A stretch of 32,570 bases of DNA, from positions 1 through 32,570 of the IMG/VR virus record IMGVR_UViG_3300030106_004434; one strand, 5' to 3'. This DNA is from a virus. The notes under the pieces are model-generated. The model did no database searches and had not been told where the DNA came from. It saw only the letters and a list, made by a program, of their open reading frames with translations. The stretch's first letter is position 1. Every line of letters starts with the position of its first letter. Shown here one piece after another: positions 23,037 to 29,379 of this stretch. The translations under genes and the position numbers were made by a program.

Positions 23037-23228
23037 ATGAAAACCAAGACACCTTTTTATATTCGGTTGCGGGCCGATTTGATGGACATCTTGCGAGAGG
23101 AATCGGAGCGCAAAGGCATGACTATGACCATGATCATTGAACGTGCCCTGGATGCCCAATTTGGCCCACTGAGGGGCAATGTCGTTAACCTGGAAGACCA
23201 TATGCCGGAAGATAAAGATGGCCTTTAG
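23037..23228 (+). CDS. Ribbon-helix-helix (Arc/CopG-like) DNA-binding protein
   Basis: A 63-aa protein. Residues 6-45 fit the RHH fold: a beta strand TPFYIRLR, helix ADLMDILREESERKG and helix MTMTMIIERALDAQF. ATG at 23037 is used; the in-frame TTG at 23031 adds two residues. The ribosome site is weak (AAAG), and the gene sits beside the divergent early promoters, so it could be their repressor. It overlaps the next gene by 11 bases. Confidence 0.75.
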   Translation: MKTKTPFYIRLRADLMDILREESERKGMTMTMIIERALDAQFGPLRGNVVNLEDHMPEDKDGL

Positions 23229-23538
23229 GAGCAAATACAGGGCCGTTAAAACGGAAGTGGATGGCATCATGTTTGATAGCAAGCGCGAGGCCGCACGGTA
23301 CATGGAACTGGTTTTAATGCAACGCGCTGGCGAAATCCGAAACTTGGAGTTGCAGCCTAAATTTGAATGCCGGATCGATGGCAAAAAGATTTGTACTTAC
23401 AAAGCGGACTTTAGGTATTTCACAGCAAAAGAATGCGTCGTTGAGGATGTCAAAGGCGTAAAAACGCCCGTGTATCGGCTCAAGAAAAAGCTGGTGGAAG
23501 CCTTGTATAGAGGCGTCAAGATCCAAGAGATTATTTGA
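23218..23538 (+). CDS. DUF1064 protein, putative phage nuclease
   Basis: A 106-aa protein of the DUF1064 (PF06356) type: SKYRAVKTEVDGIMFDSKREAARY (given in parts: KYRAVKTEVDG, FDSKREAARYMEL), LELQPKFE, YKADFRYF and VVEDVKG. The acidic and lysine pattern D..F..VEDVKG resembles a PD-(D/E)xK active site, and the family is thought to be nuclease-like, perhaps acting on branched DNA; this is not proven. The start MAFRSKY at 23218 overlaps the RHH gene. The stop overlaps the next ATG (TGATG). Confidence 0.85.
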   Translation: MAFRSKYRAVKTEVDGIMFDSKREAARYMELVLMQRAGEIRNLELQPKFECRIDGKKICTYKADFRYFTAKECVVEDVKGVKTPVYRLKKKLVEALYRGVKIQEII

Positions 23539-23735
23539 TGTGTCGGATATGTAAGGGACATGGTGAAATCGTGCGTCCAATTCATACTAAAACCGTAGCA
23601 ATTATGCGCTCTATGCAAAGCCGTGGCGTTGTGGACAATTACTATGTCGAAGAAACCGTTGTTTTGGGCGGCGCCGATGCCTGTCCGAAATGTACGCGAA
23701 TGGCTGAGATTGAGTATCGGGCGGGCAAAGCATGA
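23538..23735 (+). CDS. Small zinc-finger protein (65 aa)
   Basis: CRICKGHGE (2-10) and CPKC form a CxxC-x(n)-CxxC zinc site like DnaJ central motifs (CxxCxGxG). The middle part is basic. The ATG at 23538 overlaps the DUF1064 stop, and the stop overlaps the next ATG. Functions of these phage mini zinc proteins are unknown; nucleic-acid binding is likely. Confidence 0.7.
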   Translation: MCRICKGHGEIVRPIHTKTVAIMRSMQSRGVVDNYYVEETVVLGGADACPKCTRMAEIEYRAGKA

Positions 23736-23875
23736 CCTGTCCTGATTGCCAAGGCGAAGGATACATTGAACGGGTTAACTGGAACGGCCCTTATGAAGTT
23801 CGCTGCCCGCATTGTTATGAAAGTTTAGGGGAAGTGAATGCACCCGATGATGACGTGCGAGATATGCGGCAATGA
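23732..23875 (+). CDS. Small zinc-finger protein (47 aa)
   Basis: MTCPDCQGEGYIERV...RCPHC is a second DnaJ-type zinc site in tandem with the preceding gene. The ATGA overlap at 23732-23735 and the ATGA overlap at its end (next start 23872) support expression. Confidence 0.65.
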   Translation: MTCPDCQGEGYIERVNWNGPYEVRCPHCYESLGEVNAPDDDVRDMRQ

Positions 23876-24068
23876 GCGGGAAGTCGGACCTGGAGTTGTT
23901 CCCACAGGATCAGGCCGATGGGTCTGTCTCAGCGGCCCATGCCGCAACATCATGGTCAATTCACGATCAGAAAATGGCAAAAGCATATGTGACAGCTCTA
24001 GACGCCGAAGCAGTGGTTATGCGATGGCTTCGCTGCCACGGATTCAGTGTGTCGGCTGGCGGCGTTAA
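23850..24068 (+). CDS. Possible third zinc-finger ORF (72 aa), overlapping in another frame
   Basis: In a third reading frame, MTCEICGNEREVGPGVVP followed by GRWVCLSGPC gives two Cys pairs (C-x2-C and C-x4-C) in a plausible zinc-binding context; an in-frame ATG at 23838 adds four residues. It overlaps the previous gene and the first 190 bases of the nuclease ORF. The C-terminal part (SSRRRSSGYAMASLPR) looks out of frame. Either this is a real overlapping gene or the nuclease begins later, at 23974. Confidence 0.4.
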   Translation: MTCEICGNEREVGPGVVPTGSGRWVCLSGPCRNIMVNSRSENGKSICDSSRRRSSGYAMASLPRIQCVGWRR

Positions 24069-24447
24069 AGTGCGACGTTCTGTTGCTGAGATTGATAAAA
24101 ATAAGGATGCTGGTGACATAATCGTCGAAGGAAAGGGATGCGTTGAAGTTAAAAACAGCAGCCGAAACTTTACGACAACATGGCCGTTTCCCAGCATTTT
24201 TGTCGATACGGTTCCAAAAGTTGACGCAAAAATTGATGCCACATGGTTTTGGATTACAGTTTCCGATGATTTAACGCATGGTGCAATTATTTCGTCGCGG
24301 ACACGCTCTGGCTGGCAGATCATAAAGCATGGAGCGCCGACGCGATACGGTACTCGCCAGGATGTATATGCGGCAGAGGTGGGCGACATACGTTTTGTCA
24401 ATCTGCTTCAGCCGCCTAAAAAAATACAAGAAATGATTAATGGCTAA
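23872..24447 (+). CDS. PD-(D/E)xK nuclease-like protein
   Basis: A 191-aa protein. GDIIVEGKGCVEVKNSS shows the motif Asp82 ... Glu92-Val-Lys94 of restriction-endonuclease-like folds, related to Holliday-junction resolvases and VRR-type nucleases. Start at ATG 23872 (ATGA overlap). The first 35 residues are doubtful, because another ORF with a zinc pattern covers the same bases; ATG 23974 (MAKAYVTALDAEAVV) is the alternative start, giving 157 aa. The end overlaps the next gene by eight bases. Confidence 0.7.
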   Translation: MSGKSDLELFPQDQADGSVSAAHAATSWSIHDQKMAKAYVTALDAEAVVMRWLRCHGFSVSAGGVKVRRSVAEIDKNKDAGDIIVEGKGCVEVKNSSRNFTTTWPFPSIFVDTVPKVDAKIDATWFWITVSDDLTHGAIISSRTRSGWQIIKHGAPTRYGTRQDVYAAEVGDIRFVNLLQPPKKIQEMING

Positions 24448-25174
24448 ATTTCCTCACCTACCTCTTTGGACCGATGCCTATATGGCCGACACGTTGCATC
24501 TGACCCATGAGGAACATGGTCTGTATCTGATGCTTTTGATGACGATCTGGCGGTCACCAGACTGCAAAATTCCGAACGATTTAACGTGGGTTAAAAGGCG
24601 TCTTCGGGCCACCGATGATCAGATGGAAAACCTGGTCAAAAATCTGCTTGATGAGTTCTTTATCACCACTGGAAATCACATCACACAAAAGCGATTAAAA
24701 GAAGAATATGAGTATGTGAGAAAAAAAGCAAAAAAGAATAGCGCTTCCGCTAAGTCACGGTGGCAGAAGGAAAAAGTAGTATGCGAACGCAATGCCCCTA
24801 CACCTACACCTATACCTAGTATAAGAGATACTAACGTATCTCTTTCGCTCAAAACAGATAATCTGTTTGAGCAATGGTATCAAACCTGGCCCCGAAAAGT
24901 CGGCAAAGGTGGAGCCCGAAAAGCGTTCAAAGCAGCCCTCAAAAAAACCGATTTTGAAACCCTTTGCCAGGGACGTGATCGATTCATCGTGGCAGCAAGC
25001 GGTCAGGACAAAAATTACATCCCCTACCCGTCTACATGGTTGAACCAAGAAAGGTGGTCTGATGACACAACAGCAATTAATCCAACGCCAATCGCAATCC
25101 GTGGTGGAAACGGAACACAATCTGCAAGCATCGCTGCCGCCGTCGGTAGTTTCGTCGCTCGACGCGGTGGTTGA
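24440..25174 (+). CDS. DUF1376 replication initiator-like protein
   Basis: A 244-aa protein. The N-terminal 110 residues match DUF1376: FPHLPLWTDAYMADTLHLTHEE, LTWVKRRLRATDDQM and a winged-helix pattern to about 100. After a flexible Thr/Pro linker (TPTPIPS, about 119-125), the C-terminal block FEQWYQTWPRKVGKGGARKAFK with YIPYPSTWLNQERW is the second conserved unit of such phage proteins. They are found in initiator positions, next to helicase loaders. The linker DNA carries repeats and a palindrome, a possible origin. It overlaps the next gene by 113 bases. Confidence 0.85.
   Translation: MAKFPHLPLWTDAYMADTLHLTHEEHGLYLMLLMTIWRSPDCKIPNDLTWVKRRLRATDDQMENLVKNLLDEFFITTGNHITQKRLKEEYEYVRKKAKKNSASAKSRWQKEKVVCERNAPTPTPIPSIRDTNVSLSLKTDNLFEQWYQTWPRKVGKGGARKAFKAALKKTDFETLCQGRDRFIVAASGQDKNYIPYPSTWLNQERWSDDTTAINPTPIAIRGGNGTQSASIAAAVGSFVARRGG
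24797..24843 (+). repeat. Tandem hexamers and palindrome in the initiator gene (possible origin)
   Basis: Three and a half CCTACA-type hexamers (24797-24820) are followed by AGAGATAC-TAAC-GTATCTCT (24824-24843), a perfect 8-bp palindromic hairpin. They encode the linker between the two domains of the DUF1376 protein. In lambda the origin iterons also lie within gene O. Function here is inferred. Confidence 0.4.
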
Positions 25175-25583
25175 TGGCGATTACAACATCGTTGCCTACA
25201 CGGTAGACGGCCCGTGCCCCGTTGATGACATCAATGCGGCCATTGCAGCCATAGATGCTGCCAGCCAGCCGATGCCAGCAAAGGCGTTGGGAATGCTGAT
25301 TGCCGAAGTCTTCAGCCTGACCAAGCGAAAAAAGGACGATCAGATCACGCTAGACCTGGCTGTTGAGGCTTACGGTTCGCGATTAGAGCAATACCCAGCG
25401 GACATCGTGCATGAGGTTCTGAGTAAGTGGCCGGATCAGTCCATGTGGTGGCCATCCTGGCATGAACTGAAAGAGGAAATCGATTGGCGCAACAATCGCG
25501 CCAAAATCAAGGCGGCGCTGGAAAAGAAGCTGACGCCAAACAGAACGCAATCCGTTATTAATCAGGCAATTAGGAAGGGTTAA
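25062..25583 (+). CDS. Helicase-loader-like replication protein
   Basis: A 173-aa protein. ATG 25062 follows AGGTGG with good spacing, but overlaps the DUF1376 frame by 113 bases. The first 40 residues are Gln/Ser-rich and low in structure. Residues 68-173 are helical, with AYGSRLEQYPADIVHEVLSKW and WWPSWHELKEEI, a pattern known for proteins next to phage initiators that may load DnaB. No Walker motif is present. A lambda P-like role is inference by position. Confidence 0.65.
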   Translation: MTQQQLIQRQSQSVVETEHNLQASLPPSVVSSLDAVVDGDYNIVAYTVDGPCPVDDINAAIAAIDAASQPMPAKALGMLIAEVFSLTKRKKDDQITLDLAVEAYGSRLEQYPADIVHEVLSKWPDQSMWWPSWHELKEEIDWRNNRAKIKAALEKKLTPNRTQSVINQAIRKG

Positions 25584-25796
25584 ATGGCAAAAAAAATAGC
25601 AGTGAAAATTATTGCAGACACAGACAGCGGAGAGGCCGAAGCCGTTATGGCTGATTGGTTTAAGGAAGAAGGGAATTTGTTTAAATTTGATATCCTTCAA
25701 GATGCATTAGACGCTTTGCGAGTGATGTCAGGCGAAGCATATAAGGAAATGCATACTGAGTTTGAAGAAATACGAAAGGAAGGGCTAACAACATGA
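25584..25796 (+). CDS. Small unknown protein (70 aa)
   Basis: Starts at the base after the previous stop. Small, acidic and soluble; MAKKIAVKIIADTDSGEAE, then FKFDILQDALDALRVM. No family recognised. The stop overlaps the SSB-like gene by four bases (ATGA), so it is probably co-expressed with it. Confidence 0.65.
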   Translation: MAKKIAVKIIADTDSGEAEAVMADWFKEEGNLFKFDILQDALDALRVMSGEAYKEMHTEFEEIRKEGLTT

Positions 25797-26134
25797 ATTT
25801 AGAATTACAAGGTAAAATTATCCAGGTGATGGACGAACAATCGGGCGAAACAGCCAAGGGGCCGTGGCGAAAGCAAGAATACGTTCTGGAAACCGACGGC
25901 CAGTATCCGAAGAAGGTTTGTTTCATTGTTTGGGGTGACAAAATCGATGAATGGTCAATGAAGGAAGGGCACGTTGTTGACGTTGGCATTGACCTGGAAA
26001 GCCGTGAGTACAACGGGCGTTGGTACACCGACGTGAAAGCCTGGAAGGTTACAAAGGATGCGACGATTAGCCCGTTGCCCGCTGGCAAGCCAGACAACAT
26101 TGACGATGAAATTGACGACGATATTCCGTTTTAA
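25793..26134 (+). CDS. Single-stranded DNA-binding protein-like (DUF3127) with SSB tip
   Basis: A 113-aa protein with the DUF3127 OB-fold-like pattern: MNLELQGKIIQVMDEQSG, WRKQEYVLET, YPKKVCFIVWGDK, SREYNGRWYTDVKAW. DUF3127 is thought to be SSB-like. The C-terminus is DDEIDDDIPF: the last six residues DDDIPF are the same as those of E. coli SSB's partner-binding tip, ended by the stop. So it is probably the phage SSB, acting with RecT, exonuclease and replication proteins. The next gene starts one base after its stop. Confidence 0.85.
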   Translation: MNLELQGKIIQVMDEQSGETAKGPWRKQEYVLETDGQYPKKVCFIVWGDKIDEWSMKEGHVVDVGIDLESREYNGRWYTDVKAWKVTKDATISPLPAGKPDNIDDEIDDDIPF

Positions 26135-26611
26135 ATGGTTCGGCGTAAGAAAAAGCTGAAGGCGCCACACAGCGATTTAGGGACGCCGGAAGCCAAGCAA
26201 CACGGCGATTATATCCTTGAGGAAACGATGGTTGCGGGCATGAAGCGTGTCCGTAACACAACCATCGATCCCATTGAAACCCTGCGACGGCGGGACTTGA
26301 TTGACGGCTCTCAGTATGAGGCTGGCCAGCGATTTGCTGAAGTGTTCCGCAAGGCTATGCTGGCTGAAGTTTATGCAACGGTGCGCTTTGGGCACATCCC
26401 CGCCACGCAAAACATTGAAATGTTGGAAGTGGTAGCCAAGGCCAAAGCGGAAGTGCGATTAGCCCTCAAGCATTTGGGCTATCCGTTGGCGTCGCTGGCA
26501 GAGCATTCAATCGGCAATTCCAACCCGATCAGCACCTGGAAAACAGGCAAAGCAACCGTCGAAACACTACGTTTGGTGCTGGAAGGGCTAAAAAACTACT
26601 ATAAAATGTAG
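26135..26611 (+). CDS. Possible late regulator
   Basis: A 158-aa basic-N-terminal protein. Motifs: MVRRKKKLKAPHSD, IDPIETLRRRDLIDGSQYEAGQRFAEVFRKA (in parts, DPIETLRRR and YEAGQRFAEVFR), then HLGYPLASLAEHS and NPISTWKTGKATVETLRLVLEGL. It resembles antitermination or GcrA-region regulators with a DP-E-LRR-x(n)-AGxRF pattern, but the assignment is tentative. It is the last early gene, before a promoter and hairpins upstream of the small terminase, as lambda Q is placed before its target. Confidence 0.5.
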   Translation: MVRRKKKLKAPHSDLGTPEAKQHGDYILEETMVAGMKRVRNTTIDPIETLRRRDLIDGSQYEAGQRFAEVFRKAMLAEVYATVRFGHIPATQNIEMLEVVAKAKAEVRLALKHLGYPLASLAEHSIGNSNPISTWKTGKATVETLRLVLEGLKNYYKM

Positions 26612-26631
26612 TTATCAATGAAATGCACTAG

Positions 26632-26660
26632 TTTACAAGATGATTCCGATTGGCTATTTT
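26632..26660 (+). promoter_or_regulatory. Candidate late rightward promoter
   Basis: -35 TTTACA (26632-26637, 5/6), 17-bp spacer, -10 TATTTT (26655-26660, 4/6). It lies between the possible late regulator and the small terminase gene, with hairpins directly downstream. Confidence 0.55.
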
Positions 26661-26667
26661 GTGCGAA

Positions 26668-26684
26668 GGTGGGATTGTCCCGCC
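26668..26684 (+). promoter_or_regulatory. Hairpin close to the start of the late transcript
   Basis: GGTGGGA (26668-26674) pairs with TCCCGCC (26678-26684; one G-U pair) around TTG. It is at about +2 to +18 of the transcript from the promoter at 26632-26660. It may pause polymerase, as the early elements of lambda Q targets do. Confidence 0.45.
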
Positions 26685-26707
26685 TTGCTTTGAATTTTGG
26701 CTTTCTA

Positions 26708-26741
26708 GTGGCTGGGGTAAAACCCAGCCACCTCCCTTTTT
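26708..26741 (+). terminator. Intrinsic terminator upstream of small terminase
   Basis: GTGGCTGGG (26708-26716) pairs perfectly with CCCAGCCAC (26723-26731) around GTAAAA, followed by CTCCC and five T. The T-run begins six bases after the stem, which weakens it. It would stop early transcription, or be the target of antitermination before the late genes. Confidence 0.65.
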
Positions 26742-26753
26742 GAGGTGTAGGCG

Positions 26754-27179
26754 ATGGGCCGTCCAACGAAACGTAATCAAAAATTAATCGATAAATTGCT
26801 GCTTGGGCTGGAAGCTGGGCGGTACGAAAATGAGTTGTGTGCGGAACTGGATGTACATCCGACGAACGTCCGCATATGGAAACGCAAAGATCCCGAACTG
26901 CGTGAAATGGTAAATGAGGCTAGGCGCGACGGTATCCTGGCCCGCCTGGAAGCGGATAAACTGGCGCTTGAAGCGGCGATTAGCCGTGACGACATTCTGA
27001 GGGCGAAAGAATGCTTGGCACATAGCCGCTGGGAAGCAGAAAAATTGCTGAAAGATTTCCAGCCTATACAAAAATCTGAGGTTACCCATAGCGGACCCAT
27101 GATAATCGGTTGGGAAAACGAAATAAAACCCACAAATGAAGGAGCCGAACAAAAGACCGAAAACGCTTTAATCAATTAA
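26754..27179 (+). CDS. Terminase small subunit
   Basis: A 141-aa protein. The N-terminus GRPTKRNQKLIDKLL and the helix-turn-helix GRYENELCAELDVHPTNVRIWKRK (here in parts: ELCAELDVHPTNVRIW) match phage small terminases that bind packaging sites; the C-terminal helical part (LARLEADKLALEAAISRDD, KECLAHSRWEAEKLLKDF) fits the oligomerisation domain. It follows GAGGTG. The large subunit gene is 3.6 kb away, past a block of leftward genes, an uncommon separation. Confidence 0.8.
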   Translation: MGRPTKRNQKLIDKLLLGLEAGRYENELCAELDVHPTNVRIWKRKDPELREMVNEARRDGILARLEADKLALEAAISRDDILRAKECLAHSRWEAEKLLKDFQPIQKSEVTHSGPMIIGWENEIKPTNEGAEQKTENALIN

Positions 27180-27224
27180 TTCTGAGTAAAACGCTTTCGG
27201 TAAATATTCCTTGAATCTCCAGGC

Positions 27225-27240
27225 GACTAGCCGTCTAGTC
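27225..27240. other. Small palindrome between convergent genes
   Basis: GACTAG-CCGT-CTAGTC is a perfect 6-bp inverted repeat over the stop codon of the leftward HTH gene (27235-27237), 45 bases after the small terminase gene ends. No T-tract follows on the leftward side; rightward it is followed by TAAATTT. A weak bidirectional terminator is possible. Confidence 0.4.
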
Positions 27241-27450
27241 TAAATTTAGCCGATTTTGGCGCTTTTTTTCGGACAAAAGTAAGCGTAAAGCGACGGCGAC
27301 AGGGCTTTGAATATCCTGGGTGCCCTCCTCCCAACGTCTAACCGTTCGCGGATTAACAGGCTTGTGGCCAGGTTCGGAAAGCGCAAACGCCAAGCCCCGG
27401 ACTGTTAAGCCAAGGGCATGGCGAATGCTTTTTAATTCATCGGGTGTCAT
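27235..27450 (-). CDS. Xre-like helix-turn-helix regulator
   Basis: A 71-aa protein starting MTPDELKSIRHALGL at 27450; a longer frame to 27594 would cover the neighbouring gene. The HTH pattern LTVRGLAFALSEPG then NPRTVRRWEEGTQ is clear, with recognition helix RTVRRWEEG. The family PF01381-like is found in repressors, antitoxins and regulators. It is the last gene of the leftward module, which may auto-regulate its promoter at 29795-29823. Confidence 0.8.
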   Translation of the reverse strand: MTPDELKSIRHALGLTVRGLAFALSEPGHKPVNPRTVRRWEEGTQDIQSPVAVALRLLLSEKKRQNRLNLD

Positions 27451-27452
27451 AA

Positions 27453-27722
27453 TTAATATTTCCAAATTGGTCCTATGGTTCCAGCGGGCATTGGTATAAT
27501 TTCGGCGTTTTGTTTTGCGTCGTCTAATAACGCCGGTAAAGCGCCGGACCCTTCCCAAGTGTTCGGAATAGGATTGCTTGATTCGTCGCAACAATCATAG
27601 TCAACCAAATCGCCATTTTCGGCAAATGCTGCGACAATGTGATCAACGTCATGCAATCCGCTACATGGCCATTGGCGCCGAAATGCTTCTATTGTTTCTA
27701 ATTGAATTTCTATAATTTTCAT
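27453..27722 (-). CDS. Small unknown acidic protein (89 aa)
   Basis: MKIIEIQLETIEAFRRQWPC starts a soluble acidic protein with DVDHIVAAFAENGDLVDYDC and a C-terminal GTIGPIWKY. No family recognised. Two bases separate it from the HTH gene, and two from the gene upstream, so these are one operon. Confidence 0.6.
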   Translation of the reverse strand: MKIIEIQLETIEAFRRQWPCSGLHDVDHIVAAFAENGDLVDYDCCDESSNPIPNTWEGSGALPALLDDAKQNAEIIPMPAGTIGPIWKY

Positions 27723-27724
27723 TT

Positions 27725-28177
27725 TTAAAGCCTTTCAATCTGCAATTTTGCATCGGGATTTTCGGATAGCCAATAATCGGGAATCCGGTCTAATTTTTCG
27801 GCATAAGTGTAAGGGTCGTTTTTTGCATCTTCAATCCAGGACCAATACTTTTGATCTTTGGCTATTTTTGCGCGTTCGGCTTTTTCTTTTTCTAACTCTT
27901 TCATATTATCTGGCGTATCAATAACGCGCACCAGGTTCTTATAAACATTGCGACCTTTTCGCCGTATTTTCTTTTTTTGCAAAACGTCTTCAGCATACAT
28001 GCCTTCGACCCATTCAACATCGATTGTAAAAGTATGTTGTCCGCGTTTATTGCCATAACTCTCTTTTACAATTTGGCCAATAATTTGCCGATTTCCCAGA
28101 AATTTAGGATTTCTGAAAGATCCGGCAAATACGGGTTCGGAAATTTCTATTTTCATTCCTGTAACAAGGTTTGTCAT
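27725..28177 (-). CDS. Unknown protein (150 aa)
   Basis: ATG 28177 (MTNLVTGMK) follows AAAGG; a GTG at 28192 is the alternative. The N-terminal half is beta-rich with PVFAGSFRNPKFLG, GQIVKESYGNKRGQHTF and KIRRKGRN, a small conserved domain seen in phage proteins next to other leftward genes; the C-terminal half is charged and helical. Function unknown. A repeated leader hairpin lies at 28195-28208. Confidence 0.65.
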   Translation of the reverse strand: MTNLVTGMKIEISEPVFAGSFRNPKFLGNRQIIGQIVKESYGNKRGQHTFTIDVEWVEGMYAEDVLQKKKIRRKGRNVYKNLVRVIDTPDNMKELEKEKAERAKIAKDQKYWSWIEDAKNDPYTYAEKLDRIPDYWLSENPDAKLQIERL

Positions 28178-28194
28178 TTGTTTGCCTTTCACAT

Positions 28195-28208
28195 GGGCAT
28201 TATTGCCC
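28195..28208 (-). repeat. Leader hairpin, copy A
   Basis: GGGCA-TTAT-TGCCC, a 5-bp stem in the leader of the gene starting at 28177. Two sister hairpins at 29366-29379 and 29771-29784 share the GGGC...GCCC frame and also sit in leaders of leftward genes. Confidence 0.6.
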
Positions 28209-28221
28209 TACTAACACCAAA

Positions 28222-28248
28222 GGCGGGCAATTCCTAGGGAACCCCGCC
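28222..28248 (-). terminator. Leftward hairpin, possible terminator or attenuator
   Basis: GGCGGG (28222-28227) pairs with CCCGCC (28243-28248), with an inner TTCC/GGAA pairing. In leftward RNA the stem is followed by TTTGG. It lies 30 bases after the stop of the gene at 28278, and could end or reduce read-through from it. Confidence 0.5.
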
Positions 28249-28277
28249 AATGGCGATCAATCGCAATGTTAGCGCGT

Positions 28278-28952
28278 TTATGCGGCAACGGCGCTTGCCT
28301 TGCGCTTACTGTTACCATGTGCCGGAAAACCCACAATAACGCGGCGCGATTGCTTTTGACATAAACCGCACGTTTTGCATGTTACGTCGTCGCTGTATGT
28401 TGCCGGACATTGTGCAACCAGGCGCCCTTTTGGCGTCGTCGTTTTCCGTTCGTCAAAATCGTGCGGTAAAACCGTCGCGACGGGACCAATGCCCAGGTCC
28501 GTCAATTTGTCGGCGTGATCTAGATTATTTGCCGATAGATTAATTGTGAAGCCCTTGGCGTTGGCTGATTTTATGGCCGCACGGTTTAGCAGATTTTGTA
28601 AAACGTCATAATGGGAAAACGTAAAGCCCTTTTTGCCACGATTTGCTTTAACAAGCGCTTTTAGTTTTTTAACGTCAATATTAATGCCGGTCCCTGGTAA
28701 ATCACCGGATTGGTTATGGCGCCATAGGATATTGGCGGGCAATGCTGCAACCTGGTTAACGAAATCGGAAAACAAACCGCCACGCTTGCCGGATGTTACT
28801 TCGTCCCAGCGCCCTTTTAATGGATAGCCTTCCGCGTAACATCCATTGTTTTTAAAAGGGCAAGAATGGGGACAAGTGCCGCGATCACTAGTTGATACGG
28901 GAATTTTGCCGGTTTTTTTGTTTGTGGATTTTGGGTTTAGATAGAAATACAT
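28278..28952 (-). CDS. Cys-rich conserved phage protein, possible metal centre
   Basis: A 224-aa protein. The ATG at 28952 overlaps the upstream stop (TAATG); an upstream in-frame start at 29006 would intrude on the neighbour. Motifs: SDRGTCPHSCPFKNNGCYAE (three Cys, CxxxC-x6-C) near residue 20-40, WRHNQSGDLPG, GFTFSHYD, NLSANNLDHAD and CKTCGLC (CxxC-x2-C), and VGFPAHGNSK. It belongs to a phage family that resembles DUF7227 as I recall it; the Cys set may hold zinc or an iron-sulfur cluster. Function not known. Confidence 0.75.
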   Translation of the reverse strand: MYFYLNPKSTNKKTGKIPVSTSDRGTCPHSCPFKNNGCYAEGYPLKGRWDEVTSGKRGGLFSDFVNQVAALPANILWRHNQSGDLPGTGINIDVKKLKALVKANRGKKGFTFSHYDVLQNLLNRAAIKSANAKGFTINLSANNLDHADKLTDLGIGPVATVLPHDFDERKTTTPKGRLVAQCPATYSDDVTCKTCGLCQKQSRRVIVGFPAHGNSKRKASAVAA

Positions 28953-29344
28953 TATTTGCACCCCATGAATAACGCGGATGTTTGACAATTCCACAATTCG
29001 CGGCAAGCGCCGTTAACATCCATCGGATCATTAAGGAAATGCGCTGTCGCCGAATCGGAACCCCAAAAACCCTCGACAATGTTGGTGTGGGTGTTTACCC
29101 AGATATTAGGACCGCCGAACGCGACAAGAACGCGAGCGCCGATATATTCGCCCTGGCCGGTAACAATGTATTGGATGTCCAGGGCGTCGTTTAAGTAATC
29201 AAAACCCGAAAGCATTTCGGGAATATCGCAATCGCAATTTGGCGCGTCGTTTTCGCAAGCCCCACATTCGGGACATTCTATAATTGGAAGGCCTTTGTGT
29301 ATGTCGTTTGCAATGGCGCGAACGTAGTCTTTTAATTCTTGCAT
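28952..29344 (-). CDS. Unknown protein with Cys cluster (130 aa)
   Basis: ATG 29344 after TTGGAGT. The N-terminal part has CPECGACENDAPNCDCD, a compact Cys cluster, then an acidic, Asn/Gly-rich region with NIWVNTHTNIVEGFWG. No family recognised; another frame start at 29371 would include the leader. It overlaps the Cys-rich gene downstream by one base. Confidence 0.65.
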   Translation of the reverse strand: MQELKDYVRAIANDIHKGLPIIECPECGACENDAPNCDCDIPEMLSGFDYLNDALDIQYIVTGQGEYIGARVLVAFGGPNIWVNTHTNIVEGFWGSDSATAHFLNDPMDVNGACRELWNCQTSALFMGCK

Positions 29345-29365
29345 TGTAGTACTCCAATTTTTGGC

Positions 29366-29379
29366 GGGCACAATCGCCC
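29366..29379 (-). repeat. Leader hairpin, copy B
   Basis: GGGC-ACAATC-GCCC, identical over 15 bases with copy C at 29771-29785. It is 22 bases upstream of the ATG at 29344, just before TTGGAGT on the leftward RNA. Confidence 0.65.

Noticed and set aside
27157-27201. AAACGCTTT direct repeat and ACCGAAA/TTTCGGT inverted arms as terminator of the small terminase gene
   Set aside because: The loop would be over 30 bases and no T-run follows, so support is too weak.
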